Assembly (NCBI GenBank): GCA_035274845.1
Contig: DATENU010000012.1
Coordinates: 135,533-199,532 of the forward strand
Reading direction: 5' to 3'
Length of the DNA: 64,000 bases
Origin: Chthoniobacterales bacterium
GTDB lineage: Bacteria > Verrucomicrobiota > Verrucomicrobiia > Chthoniobacterales > UBA10450
Position numbers and translations under genes: made by a program. Shown piece by piece: positions 8,923 to 16,924 of the stretch. The notes under the pieces are model-generated. The model searched no databases, had not been told where the DNA came from, and saw only the letters and a list, made by a program, of their open reading frames with translations. Each line of letters starts with the position of its first letter. The stretch's first letter is position 1.

Positions 8923-9375
8923 TCAGCTCGGCATCTGCATCAACTCGATAGTCGTCCCGTCGGGGTCGCGGACGTAGATGACGCGCTTGCCGGCATTCGG
9001 ACCCACGGTCAGCGTTTGCGGTTTTCCGGCGGCTTTCCAGCCAGAATCCGCCATTCGCTCCAGGATTTCTTCGAGGTTCTCCACCGTCAGCGCAATGTGG
9101 ACATGGCCCAGATCGCAGGGACGAAGGTGATTCTGTTTTTTGCGATCGATCGGTGCGCGGTATTCAAGCAGCTCGATCTTGTGTCCTGGCGCCTTGAGAA
9201 CCGCGATCACGATCTCCGCCCCGGCAACCCCGGTAATCTGTTCGGCGAGCTCGCCCTTTTGATGGGCACGATGGGAAAGCTCAAATCCAAGAACATCCCG
9301 CCAGAATGCGAGCGAGCGCTCGATGTCCGAGACCGTGATTCCGGTGTGATCGGCCGCGAGGATTCGAAAAGACAT
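8923..9375 (-). CDS. VOC-superfamily (glyoxalase/dioxygenase-fold) protein
   Basis: 150-residue single VOC module pair. The first half-site reads DHTGITVSDIERSLAFWRDV and the second GHVHIALTVENLEEILERM, ending RDPDGTTIELMQ. The metal ligands would be the His in HTGI, Glu in HKIELLEY, His in HVHIAL and Glu in TTIELMQ. The pattern is closest to the methylmalonyl-CoA epimerase/glyoxalase type. The reaction is unknown; its position between kynureninase and a RidA protein suggests a link to kynurenine breakdown, but this is only contextual. Confidence 0.75.
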   Translation of the reverse strand: MSFRILAADHTGITVSDIERSLAFWRDVLGFELSHRAHQKGELAEQITGVAGAEIVIAVLKAPGHKIELLEYRAPIDRKKQNHLRPCDLGHVHIALTVENLEEILERMADSGWKAAGKPQTLTVGPNAGKRVIYVRDPDGTTIELMQMPS

Positions 9376-9403
9376 TACGCAAGCCGGTTTGATGGCCGCG
9401 CGC

Positions 9404-9829
9404 CTATTTGAACGCCGCGATCACTTTCAACTCGATCGCGATCGGCGTGGGCAGCGAGATAATTTCGATCGTGGTCCGGGTCGGGTTCGGTTTTCCTTCC
9501 CCGGCGAAATACTCGGCGTAGAGTTTGTTATAGATTGCGAAGTCGTCTTTCATGTTCGTGAGGAACACCGTGACATCGACGATGTCGTTCCAGCCCGCGC
9601 CGGCATCTTCCAGGACGAGCCGCACATTTTCAAAAACGGCGCGGCATTGCGTCTCGATGTCGTAACTGACGATGTTGCGCGCCGCGTCGAGCGTTACGCC
9701 GGGAATCTCCTTGCTCCCGCGCACCCGCGGTCCGATCCCGGAAAGAAACAACAAATTCCCGACCCGCTTCGCATGGGGGAAAGCGCCGACGGGTTCCGGC
9801 GCGCGTGAGCTTTCAAACGATTCCGGCAT
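9404..9829 (-). CDS. RidA-family deaminase, possibly 2-aminomuconate deaminase
   Basis: 141-residue RidA/YjgF-family protein with LFLSGIGPR, a central AVFENVRLVLEDAGAGWNDI segment and the C-terminal NPTRTTIEI block carrying the conserved Arg that holds the substrate carboxylate, then AIELKVIA. RidA itself hydrolyses enamines/imines; a subfamily of this length acts as 2-aminomuconate deaminase in the 3-hydroxyanthranilate branch. The neighbouring kynU and kmo, and an aminomuconate-semialdehyde-type dehydrogenase 3.5 kb upstream, favour that role; sequence alone does not settle it. It is 28 bases downstream of VOC's upstream region and followed upstream by a DUF2277 gene on the same strand. Confidence 0.8.
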   Translation of the reverse strand: MPESFESSRAPEPVGAFPHAKRVGNLLFLSGIGPRVRGSKEIPGVTLDAARNIVSYDIETQCRAVFENVRLVLEDAGAGWNDIVDVTVFLTNMKDDFAIYNKLYAEYFAGEGKPNPTRTTIEIISLPTPIAIELKVIAAFK

Positions 9830-9859
9830 GAAATCACCTCGTTGTCAGAGTCCAAACGC

Positions 9860-10147
9860 TCACGCGTAGCGATGCTCGGGAATCGCAAACCGTTTCGCCG
9901 AACGCGCTCGCGCTTTGGCCGCTTCAGTCTCGCGATCGCGCGGCGGCGCGTTGCTGACGAGCGACGCGAGCAGATGTTCGGCGGCATGCGTAACGTCGTG
10001 CACGGCGCGGTTGAAGGCTTCTTCGTTCGCTTTCGAAGGCCTCGTGAAACCGCTCAGCTTGCGGACAAACTGGAGCGCGGAGGCGTGCACTTCGTCGTGG
10101 GTCGCCGGGGGCAGGAAGTTATGCAGGGTCTTGATATTTCGGCACAT
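9860..10147 (-). CDS. DUF2277 family protein
   Basis: 95-residue protein opening MCRNIKTLHNFLPPAT and containing ASALQFVRKLSGFTRPSK, which is the recognisable DUF2277 signature, and a late SNAPPRDRETEAAKARARS basic helix. The family is widespread and has no assigned function; it is predicted to be a small soluble cytoplasmic protein. It lies 30 bases upstream of the RidA gene on the same strand and may be co-transcribed with it. Confidence 0.8.
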   Translation of the reverse strand: MCRNIKTLHNFLPPATHDEVHASALQFVRKLSGFTRPSKANEEAFNRAVHDVTHAAEHLLASLVSNAPPRDRETEAAKARARSAKRFAIPEHRYA

Positions 10148-10250
10148 GATGATGGGAAGTAAGAATTAGGAATTAAGAAAAAAGAACCTGGAAGCAAGCC
10201 TTGAGATCATAAGAGAATAAGTTTTGAAAACGAGCTGCACTGTTACAGCC

Positions 10251-10730
10251 TCAGGCGTCCCACTCCGTGACCACCTGGCCGTCGACCTCGTACTCGACCG
10301 TTTTGCAATCCGGAGCGTGCAATTTGACTGTCTTTTCCAGGGCTCCTTGAATCGATTGCGAAAGCGAGATGGGGCTATCGAGATACAACATCGCGTCACC
10401 CGAGAAACGCAGCGTCACGGTTTTTCCCTTTTTGCGAACGCCCCGAAAATACTGGTAGAGCGGCCCCTTTTTCTCATAAGCCACCCTTCCGACCGACTCC
10501 GGAAAGAATGGTGCGGTTAGGCTCTTATTCGGAGCCTGCGGTGAGAGGGTAAGGAGGGCGAAAACGATCGTATCAAGCGATTTGAAATCGCCTGGGACCG
10601 TGGTTTCTACAAAGGGGTTCTTCTCTCCGTCGGCAACTTTTTTCGAATCGGGCAGGATGATTTTCGTGTCGGCGCACAGGGGCGTGGCTGCGGCCAGGAT
10701 AAAAAGGCAGATCAGATATCGGCAGCGCAT
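10251..10730 (-). CDS. secreted GerMN-domain-like protein
   Basis: 159 residues with a signal peptide (about residues 1-20, LICLFILAAATPLCA). The remainder resembles the GerMN fold: a LDTIVFALLTLSPQAPNKSL helix, then KGKTVTLRFSGDAMLYLDSP, a helix, and the final strand pair TVEYEVDGQVVTEWDA. In spore formers and in LpqB-type lipoproteins this domain is a ligand- or protein-binding module; its role in a non-sporulating Gram-negative is unknown. No lipobox is seen, so it is probably periplasmic. Assignment to GerMN is by pattern and is moderate. Confidence 0.55.
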   Translation of the reverse strand: MRCRYLICLFILAAATPLCADTKIILPDSKKVADGEKNPFVETTVPGDFKSLDTIVFALLTLSPQAPNKSLTAPFFPESVGRVAYEKKGPLYQYFRGVRKKGKTVTLRFSGDAMLYLDSPISLSQSIQGALEKTVKLHAPDCKTVEYEVDGQVVTEWDA

Positions 10731-10795
10731 ATTTTTAACTCCATTAGAAGGTCAGTCTCATAGGATCCCTGGGGGTTAAGGTTCGGCCCGTCTCT

Positions 10796-11092
10796 TCACC
10801 CGCCGGCAATCGCGCCCATGATGAAGAACGGCTCGCTCCCATTCGCGATGGCGTCCGGCAATGGAGTGTCTGGCGATTCGTGGGACAAATCCTCGCCGCA
10901 GACGAAAAAGCGCACCATCGGGCGGCGTTTAAGGGTGCCGTGATCGCGGATAGTTCCCTGGAGCATGGGATACTTGGTTTCCAGAGCGTCGAGCACGGAA
11001 TGGATCGTCGCCGAACCGTCGAGGTCGAGCTGAACTTCTTCAGTCACGCGAGCGAGAGTCCGGAGATGGTGTGGAAGGACGATGCGAATCAT
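10796..11092 (-). CDS. MoaD/ThiS-family ubiquitin-like protein
   Basis: 98 residues from the ATG at 11092 ([16 protein letters not shown]). A longer frame to 11140 runs into a palindromic repeat and was rejected. The beta-grasp pattern [19 protein letters not shown] and the C-terminal Gly-Gly (AIAGG) mark a MoaD/ThiS sulfur carrier, which would be activated as a C-terminal thiocarboxylate by an E1-like enzyme. No moaE, thiG or E1 enzyme is nearby. The gene upstream is a BNR-repeat protein on the same strand, and this pairing recurs in several bacterial phyla, to my recollection, without a known function. Confidence 0.8.
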   Translation of the reverse strand: MIRIVLPHHLRTLARVTEEVQLDLDGSATIHSVLDALETKYPMLQGTIRDHGTLKRRPMVRFFVCGEDLSHESPDTPLPDAIANGSEPFFIMGAIAGG

Positions 11093-11097
11093 GGTTT

Positions 11098-11233
11098 CAA
11101 AATCCCAAATCCCAAACTCCAAATCCCAGGTAAGATTCAAATTCCAAAATCCAAAGCCGAGTTTCGCCGCCCGCTGTGATTTCGTTGGCCATTGAGATTT
11201 GTTTGAGATTTGGACCCTGGGATTTGGGATTTA
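11098..11233. repeat. 'aaatcccaaa' type imperfect palindromic repeat
   Basis: The left arm (11098-11155, runs of caaatcccaaactcc) and right arm (11186-11233, ttgagatttgg and tgggatttgggattt) are imperfect reverse complements. A second member with the same internal ttggycattga core is at 23996-24125. The element fills the gap between the MoaD-like and BNR genes. Confidence 0.75.
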
Positions 11234-11243
11234 CCGCCGCGCG

Positions 11244-12431
11244 TTAGCGCAAGGTCTGCACTTCTACTGATAGGACGGCGGGTAAGTCGCGCACGATCGC
11301 TTTCCAGTTATCCCCTCCATCCGGCGAACAATAAACCTGTCCGCCAGTGGTCCCGAAATAAATTCCGCACGAATCCAGCGAATCGACTGCCATGGCATCG
11401 CGCAGCACGTTTACGTAACAATCCTTCTGGGGCAGACCCTTCGTTAGTTCCTCCCATTCGTTCCCGCCGCTCCGGCTGCGATAGACGCGCAGTTTGCCGT
11501 CGAGTGGAAAATGCTCCGAGTCGCTCTTGATCGGAACGACGTAAATGGTTTCCGGCTCGTGGGCGTGAATGTCGATCGGGAACCCGAAATCGGTCGGCAG
11601 ATTTCCGCTGACCTCGCGCCACGAGTCGCCGGCGTCATCGCTCCGCATGATGTCCCAGTGTTTCTGCATGAAGAGCGTCGACGGACGGGAGGGATGCAGG
11701 GCGATGTGATGAACGCAGTGGCCGACTTCCGCTTTTGGATCGGGAATGTATTGCGAATGGAGACCCTGGTTGATTGGTTTCCAGGTCTGGCCGCCGTCGT
11801 CGGTTCGAAAGGCGCCCGCGGCCGAGATCGCGATGAAAATTCGCCGCGGGTTCTTAGGATCGAGCAGGATCGAATGCAGACACATCCCGCCCGCGCCCGG
11901 CTGCCACTGCGGCCCCGTACCATGTCCGCGCAAACCGGGCAGCTCCCGCCAGTTTTGGCCGCCGTCCTTAGACTCGAACAAGGCGGCGTCTTCCACGCCG
12001 GCATACACGTGATTGGGATCGGTGAGCGACGGTTCGAGATGCCAGACCCGTTTGAATTCCCAAGGATGCTGGGTGCCGTCGTACCACATGTGGGAGGTGA
12101 GTGGCTTGCCGGTTTCCGGTGAAACATCGTAGGCGAACTTGTTGCTCTCCCCTTTCGGCATTCCGTCGGGGGTGGTCGTCGGTTCCCCTGGGGCGAGCCC
12201 GGGCTGGAACCAGGTTTTCCCGCCATCATCCGACCGTTGAATAATTTGTCCGAACCATCCGCTCGTCTGCGACGCGTAGATCCGGTTTGGATCCACGGGT
12301 GAGCCTTTCAGGTGGTACAACTCCCACCCCGCGAAAAACGGCCCGTTCACTTCCCAATTCTCCCGCTTCCCATCCGCCGTCAGGACAAAGGCCCCTTTGC
12401 GCGTCCCGACCAAAACTCGAACTCCGCTCAT
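11244..12431 (-). CDS. BNR/Asp-box repeat beta-propeller protein
   Basis: 395 residues forming a predicted beta-propeller with repeated Asp-box motifs: [38 protein letters not shown] and [10 protein letters not shown]. The N-terminus [17 protein letters not shown] lacks a signal peptide, so it is probably cytoplasmic, unlike true sialidases. Exo-alpha-sialidase or photosystem-assembly-like annotations are commonly attached to such proteins, but no sialidase catalytic Arg triad or FRIP motif is evident, so an enzymatic role is not supported. It lies upstream of the MoaD-like gene on the same strand and may form a unit with it. Confidence 0.75.
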   Translation of the reverse strand: MSGVRVLVGTRKGAFVLTADGKRENWEVNGPFFAGWELYHLKGSPVDPNRIYASQTSGWFGQIIQRSDDGGKTWFQPGLAPGEPTTTPDGMPKGESNKFAYDVSPETGKPLTSHMWYDGTQHPWEFKRVWHLEPSLTDPNHVYAGVEDAALFESKDGGQNWRELPGLRGHGTGPQWQPGAGGMCLHSILLDPKNPRRIFIAISAAGAFRTDDGGQTWKPINQGLHSQYIPDPKAEVGHCVHHIALHPSRPSTLFMQKHWDIMRSDDAGDSWREVSGNLPTDFGFPIDIHAHEPETIYVVPIKSDSEHFPLDGKLRVYRSRSGGNEWEELTKGLPQKDCYVNVLRDAMAVDSLDSCGIYFGTTGGQVYCSPDGGDNWKAIVRDLPAVLSVEVQTLR

Positions 12432-12469
12432 GTTTTATCCTCCGTCGTTATCGTCCTCGTCCTCGCCCG

Positions 12470-12532
12470 CCACGCCGTAGCGTCAGCGAAGGCGGGTGCT
12501 CGAAGAAATTTGTAACCGCGGATTACGCGGAT
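12470..12532. repeat. REP-like hairpin and dispersed 'accgcggattacgcgg' arm
   Basis: A short stem (cccgcc and ggcggg arms around acgccgtagcgtcagcgaa) is followed by aaccgcggattacgcggat (12514-12532), which matches arms at 59389 and 62219. Confidence 0.5.
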
Positions 12533-12562
12533 GAAAACGGATTTCTTGTTCGGCCCACTCCG

Positions 12563-13324
12563 TCATTGCGGTGATTTCCTCCGTTGCTCGGCCAGCCATT
12601 TGAGCACGTCGGGGCGATCGAAAACATCGAGGATGTAATGGTCGCGATCGGGGAAAAGGGTGAACTGCGGATGGCCGCCAGCTGCGACAACCGCGTCGAC
12701 CAATTCCTTGATTTCCTTGACCGTCGTGAATTGATCGTTCGCACCATGAAACACCCAGAGCGGAATCGCAGAAAGTTTCTCGGCCCATCCTGTGATCGGG
12801 CAAACCGGGCTCAATGACAATACCGCGGCAAAACGTCCAGGCATTTTGTAAGCCGCGTAAAGTGCGCCCCGCCCCCCCATGCTGTGTCCGGCGACGTAGA
12901 CGCGATCCGGGTCCACCCGGCAGGTGGCCATAACCTCATCGACCACAGCCGCAAGCCCGTCCATATCCGTCCAAATTTCTCCCGGGTGACATTGCGGCGA
13001 CACGACGATGAAAGGGAAGTTCGGATCAGCTTCGGCCTTCTGCGCTACGCCCAAGCGCTTCATTTTGGTGATGTCGCTGCCACGAACCGACCCGCCATGA
13101 AGATAGAGAATGAGCGGATACCGATCCGAGTTTCCAGCATATCCCTTCGGCAGAGACAAGACGTATTGAACCCGGGCGTGATGCGACACGACCTTCTCCA
13201 AGGTGTAGTTTTGAATTCGCGAAGAAGAATTCGTCGGCCTGTTTTCCGTTGTCTGCGCGCTACTCGTTCCGACCACCCATGCCGTCAGTAGCAGAAAAAC
13301 TAACGGCTCTTTTCGATTCATCAT
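12563..13324 (-). CDS. secreted alpha/beta-hydrolase (esterase/PHB-depolymerase-like)
   Basis: 253 residues beginning with a signal peptide (about 1-23, LVFLLLTAWVVGTSSA). The alpha/beta-hydrolase landmarks are LILYLHGGS (oxyanion region), the nucleophile elbow GHSMGGRGALYAA, the acid in VFHGANDQFTTV and the histidine in FPDRDHYILD. This arrangement matches predicted carboxylesterases and feruloyl-esterase/PHB-depolymerase-like enzymes exported to the periplasm. Substrate is not predictable. It overlaps the aldehyde dehydrogenase stop by four bases, implying coupled translation, although it does not resemble a metal-dependent kynurenine formamidase. Confidence 0.75.
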   Translation of the reverse strand: MMNRKEPLVFLLLTAWVVGTSSAQTTENRPTNSSSRIQNYTLEKVVSHHARVQYVLSLPKGYAGNSDRYPLILYLHGGSVRGSDITKMKRLGVAQKAEADPNFPFIVVSPQCHPGEIWTDMDGLAAVVDEVMATCRVDPDRVYVAGHSMGGRGALYAAYKMPGRFAAVLSLSPVCPITGWAEKLSAIPLWVFHGANDQFTTVKEIKELVDAVVAAGGHPQFTLFPDRDHYILDVFDRPDVLKWLAEQRRKSPQ

Positions 13325-14796
13325 TTCGCGATGCAGACGTTCTTGGGCTCGGTGAAGAAGCGGAGGGCTTCTTCGCCGCCTTCACGGCCGACGCCGCTTT
13401 GTTTCATGCCGCCGAAGGGGACGCGCAGGTCGCGGACGAGCCAGCAGTTTATCCAAACGGTGCCGGTATGGATCTTTTCGGCAACGCGGTGGGCGCGGCT
13501 GAGATTCTGGGTCCAAACGCTCGAAGCCAGGCCGTATTCGTTGTCGTTCGCGTAGCCGACCACTTCCTCCTCGCTGTCGAACGGCGTGATGGTGACGACC
13601 GGGCCGAAGATTTCTTCGCGGTTTGTCCGGCAGGAAACGGGGAGATCGGTAAGGACAGTCGGTGGGAAAAAATAGCCTGCGCGGCAACGATCGTTAATCG
13701 ATTCCGGCGCTTTCCCGCCGAGAACCACTTTGCCACCTTCCTTTTGCGCGAGGTCGACGTAGAACTTCACTTTGTCGAGCTGGGTCTGGCTCACGATCGC
13801 CCCTTGCTCCGTTTTTTCGTCGAGCGGGTCCCCCTGCTTCAACTGGCCGACCTTCCCGACGAAACGATCGACGAAATCGTGGTAGATCGAGCGTTCGACG
13901 AAAACGCGCGAGCCGCAGAGACAAACCTGGCCCTGGTTCGCGAAGGACGACCGGACGCTGCCGGCAATCGCGGCCTCCAGATCGGCATCCGCAAAAATGA
14001 TGTTCGGATTCTTCCCCCCGAGCTCGAGCGAGACCTTCTTGAACAACGGCGCAGACGTCTCCGCAACTTTGCGGCCCGTGACGGTACCGCCAGTGAACGA
14101 GATCGTGCCAATCTTTGGATGCGCGGTTATGGCCGCGCCGACGTTGGGCCCGGTGCCATGCACGACGTTGAGGACGCCCTTCGGCAAACCCGCTTCCGCG
14201 CACAGCTCGCAGAGAAGAAATGCCGTCATCGGCGTGAGCTCACTCGGCTTGGCGATGGCGGTATTCCCAACGGCAATGGCCGGCGCAATTTTCCAGCTCA
14301 ACAGATAAAGCGGCAGATTCCAGGGCGAGATCAATCCGGCGATCCCACGCGGCTGGCGCAGGGTGTAATTGAACGCCACGCCGTCGGTGACGTGCGCTTC
14401 ATTTTCGGTGTGAAGAATCGCGGTGGCGAAGAAACGGAAATTGCTGGCCGCCCTCGGAATGTCGAGCGACCGGGCGAGCGAGAGCGGCTTGCCGGTGTCG
14501 ATCGATTCCGCGCGGGCGAGTTTTTCGAGGTCGCGTTCGATGAGGTCAGCGATGCGAAGCAGAATGCGGGAGCGATCAGCCGCAGGTGTCTTCGACCACT
14601 CCGGAAAAGCTTTGTCCGCCGCGGCCACGGCCAGCTCGACGTCGCGGGCCTCGCTGTCGGGCACCTGGGAGTAGGGCTTTCCTGTCGCGGGCTCGATATT
14701 CTCGAGATATTTGCCGCCAAGCGGTTCGAGAAATTGGCCGTCGATGAAATTGCGGATCCTCAGCATCTCGGAAGACATCGGGAATTCTTTAGCCAC
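13321..14796 (-). CDS. aldehyde dehydrogenase, 2-aminomuconic/2-hydroxymuconic semialdehyde type
   Basis: 491-residue NAD-dependent aldehyde dehydrogenase with the catalytic Cys in FANQGQVCLCGSR, the general base Glu in KKVSLELGGKNPN, the glycine motif FTGGTVTGRK and the late EEIFGPVVTI block. Overall pattern (NFIDGQFLEPLGGKYLENI, PRGIAGLISPWNLPLYLLSW) is that of the ALDH8/hydroxymuconic-semialdehyde group, which oxidises 2-aminomuconate 6-semialdehyde in the kynurenine pathway. With kmo, kynU and a RidA-type deaminase on the same strand, this role is likely. Translation may start a few residues later (Met7 or Met11). Confidence 0.87.
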   Translation of the reverse strand: MAKEFPMSSEMLRIRNFIDGQFLEPLGGKYLENIEPATGKPYSQVPDSEARDVELAVAAADKAFPEWSKTPAADRSRILLRIADLIERDLEKLARAESIDTGKPLSLARSLDIPRAASNFRFFATAILHTENEAHVTDGVAFNYTLRQPRGIAGLISPWNLPLYLLSWKIAPAIAVGNTAIAKPSELTPMTAFLLCELCAEAGLPKGVLNVVHGTGPNVGAAITAHPKIGTISFTGGTVTGRKVAETSAPLFKKVSLELGGKNPNIIFADADLEAAIAGSVRSSFANQGQVCLCGSRVFVERSIYHDFVDRFVGKVGQLKQGDPLDEKTEQGAIVSQTQLDKVKFYVDLAQKEGGKVVLGGKAPESINDRCRAGYFFPPTVLTDLPVSCRTNREEIFGPVVTITPFDSEEEVVGYANDNEYGLASSVWTQNLSRAHRVAEKIHTGTVWINCWLVRDLRVPFGGMKQSGVGREGGEEALRFFTEPKNVCIAK

Positions 14797-14875
14797 AGAT
14801 TAACACGGATGAAACACGGATGAAGATTGTTTCAATTCTTTCCGTCCGTGGCAATCCGTGTTCATCCGTGGCTAA
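14789..14875. repeat. imperfect inverted repeat (acacggatgaaacacgg family)
   Basis: Left arm ttagccacagattaacacgg (from 14789) pairs with the right arm ending catccgtggctaa (to 14875). It separates the aldehyde dehydrogenase from lpxB and could form a long hairpin in the transcript. Confidence 0.75.
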
Positions 14876-16005
14876 TGCTCCCCTCCCAACTCCTCCAGGA
14901 TCGCCCGCGCGGCTTTTCCGCTGGCCCCGGCTTCACCGAGCTTATCGATGATGGCGTCGAACTCCGTCACCATTTTCTGCCGGGCCGCCGGATCGTTCAG
15001 AAGCTTCAGGGTGGCGGCCGCGATCGCTCGCGGCCGGGCCTCGTGCTGGAGAAATTCAGGAACGATTTCGCGATCGGCCAGGACATTCGGCATCCCGAGA
15101 AATCTTGTTCGAATAACGAGCCGGGCGGCGAAATAGGTGGGCCAGGAAACTTTGTAAACCAGGACGAACGGCATTCGGAAGTAGGCCGATTCCAGGGTGG
15201 CAGTGCCTGAGGCGACCATTCCGGCACAGGCGCGCTGCATGGTTCCGGAGCTGTCCGCGGTCACGATTCGCAACCGGTCCCCGAGAGAGGCAGCGGCGCT
15301 CATCCGGTTGATTTCGCGCGCCAGGGTTTCGGAGGCAGCCGCGACTTCAAAACGAGATTCCGGCCGTTGCTTTGCGATCTCTGCCGCGGCTTCGAGCATG
15401 ATCGGGAAAATTTTCTTCACCTCGCGCGCTCTGCTGCCGGGAAAAAGCCCGACCAGGTTGGGATCGCGGGGTTCGCCCGTGCGACGCTGCGCGAGATTCT
15501 CGATCATCGGATGGCCGACAAAGATCGTGCGCAACCCGGAGGCGTTGTAGAGCTCGGCTTCGAACGGAAAGATGCAGAGCATCAGGTCGAGGTAGCGCGC
15601 CATTTGCGAGATCCGGCCGCGATTCCAGGCCCAGACTTGGGGACTGATGTAGTAGATAATTTTCGTTCCGGGTGCGTGCGCACGCAGGGTCCGCGCGAGC
15701 CTCAGATTGAACCCGGGATAATCAATCAACACGACCGCATCCGGCTGGGCCGCCGCGATCTCGCGCAGGGTTTCGTCAAATTGCTTGCGGAAATAGGGAT
15801 ATCGCCGCACGACTTCCCAGAGCCCGACGACCGCCGCGGCATCGATCCAATTGTTAAATCTCTCCCCGGCGATTGTCTTCATGCGAGGACCGCCCCGGCC
15901 CTGAAACTCGCAATCCGGCGCGAGATCCCGCAGAGCCCGCATTAAGGCCGCGCCATGCTCATCCCCACTGGCCTCGCCCGCGACGAAATAAAGTCGCCTA
16001 GCCAC
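14872..16005 (-). CDS. lpxB: lipid-A-disaccharide synthase
   Basis: GT19 glycosyltransferase joining UDP-2,3-diacylglucosamine and lipid X in lipid A synthesis at the inner membrane. The 377-residue length is near that of E. coli LpxB. Landmarks are VAGEASGDEHGA, GRGGPRMKTIAGE, LIDYPGFNLRLAR, YYISPQVWAWNRGRI, GLFPGSRAREV and the C-terminal SGTATLESAYFRMPFVLVYK donor site. Its start overlaps the oxidoreductase gene stop by 8 bases, placing it last in an fcl-Gfo/Idh-lpxB operon. Its presence is good evidence for an LPS-type outer membrane. Confidence 0.93.
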   Translation of the reverse strand: MARRLYFVAGEASGDEHGAALMRALRDLAPDCEFQGRGGPRMKTIAGERFNNWIDAAAVVGLWEVVRRYPYFRKQFDETLREIAAAQPDAVVLIDYPGFNLRLARTLRAHAPGTKIIYYISPQVWAWNRGRISQMARYLDLMLCIFPFEAELYNASGLRTIFVGHPMIENLAQRRTGEPRDPNLVGLFPGSRAREVKKIFPIMLEAAAEIAKQRPESRFEVAAASETLAREINRMSAAASLGDRLRIVTADSSGTMQRACAGMVASGTATLESAYFRMPFVLVYKVSWPTYFAARLVIRTRFLGMPNVLADREIVPEFLQHEARPRAIAAATLKLLNDPAARQKMVTEFDAIIDKLGEAGASGKAARAILEELGGEH

Positions 16006-16924
16006 GCGCTCCGGAATCGATCCGCTTTGTGATTTCGACGGCCAGCTCCAGGGCGGCGGCGGCCTGAAAGCCGGAGACTTTCGGAGCCCGGCCGGTAGCG
16101 GCGCATTCGAGAAAGGCGGCGAGCTCGCGCTTCAACGGTTCCTCGCGCTCAATCTCAACTGCGTCACGCTCGAGACCTTTCGCCGTTCGCCGGTAGATTT
16201 CGCCGCTCTGGTTTTGGTAATCGAGGGAAAGATAAACATCCTCCTGGAACACGCGGATCTTGCGCATCTGTTCCGGACTGATCCGGCTCGAAGTAATGTT
16301 GGCGACGCAGCCGTTCTCAAAGCGGATCCGGGCATTGGCAATGTCTTCGCCGCGGCTCAACACCGGCACGCCGACGGCATCGATGCTTTCAACCGGTGCG
16401 CGCACCAGGTGCAAAATGATTTCGAGATCGTGGATCATCAGATCGAGAACAACGCCGATATCGGTGCTGCGATTTGGATAGGGCGACAGCCGATGCGCCT
16501 CGATGAACCGCGGGTTGGTGAGGCGTTTTTCGAGCGCGCCCAGGACCGGGTTGAATCGCTCGACGTGGCCGACCTGAAGGACCAGTCCGCGCGCCGCGGC
16601 CAGCGCCGCCAGCTCGCTGGCATGCGCGGTATTGTGGGCAATCGGCTTTTCGACCAGCAAATGCTTCCCGCGCCGCAGAAGTTCGCTGCCGATCTCGAAA
16701 TGGGTGTTCGTCGGCGTAGCGATCGAAGCGGCATCGACCAGGCCCGCAAATTCCTCCAGCGATCCCGCCACTTTGGCTCCGAATTCGGCCGCGCGCTGCT
16801 CGGCCACGGCGCGGTCGCTGTCATAAATCGCCGTGAAACCCGCCCCCGCCAACTCCGCATAAAGCCGGGCGTGATTTTTCCCGATATGGCCGACGCCGAC
16901 CACCCCCACGCGTGGCCCTTTCAT
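15998..16924 (-). CDS. Gfo/Idh/MocA-family oxidoreductase (GnnA-like candidate)
   Basis: NAD(P)-dependent sugar dehydrogenase of 308 residues. The start at 16924 (MKGPRVGVVGVGHIGKNHAR) overlaps the fcl stop as ATGA; an open frame further upstream lies inside fcl antisense of normal coding and was rejected. Landmarks are the Rossmann GVGHIG, LLVEKPIAHN (catalytic Lys of EKP) and the HVERFNPVL segment. Relatives next to lpx genes in several phyla include GnnA, which oxidises UDP-GlcNAc at C3 for amide-linked lipid A. Neighbouring lpxB fits that, but no GnnB-type aminotransferase is visible here. Confidence 0.8.
   Translation of the reverse strand: MKGPRVGVVGVGHIGKNHARLYAELAGAGFTAIYDSDRAVAEQRAAEFGAKVAGSLEEFAGLVDAASIATPTNTHFEIGSELLRRGKHLLVEKPIAHNTAHASELAALAAARGLVLQVGHVERFNPVLGALEKRLTNPRFIEAHRLSPYPNRSTDIGVVLDLMIHDLEIILHLVRAPVESIDAVGVPVLSRGEDIANARIRFENGCVANITSSRISPEQMRKIRVFQEDVYLSLDYQNQSGEIYRRTAKGLERDAVEIEREEPLKRELAAFLECAATGRAPKVSGFQAAAALELAVEITKRIDSGARG

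Noticed and set aside
13249..14823. 524-residue plus-strand frame opposite the aldehyde dehydrogenase
   Set aside because: Antisense shadow; the dehydrogenase motifs are complete on the minus strand.
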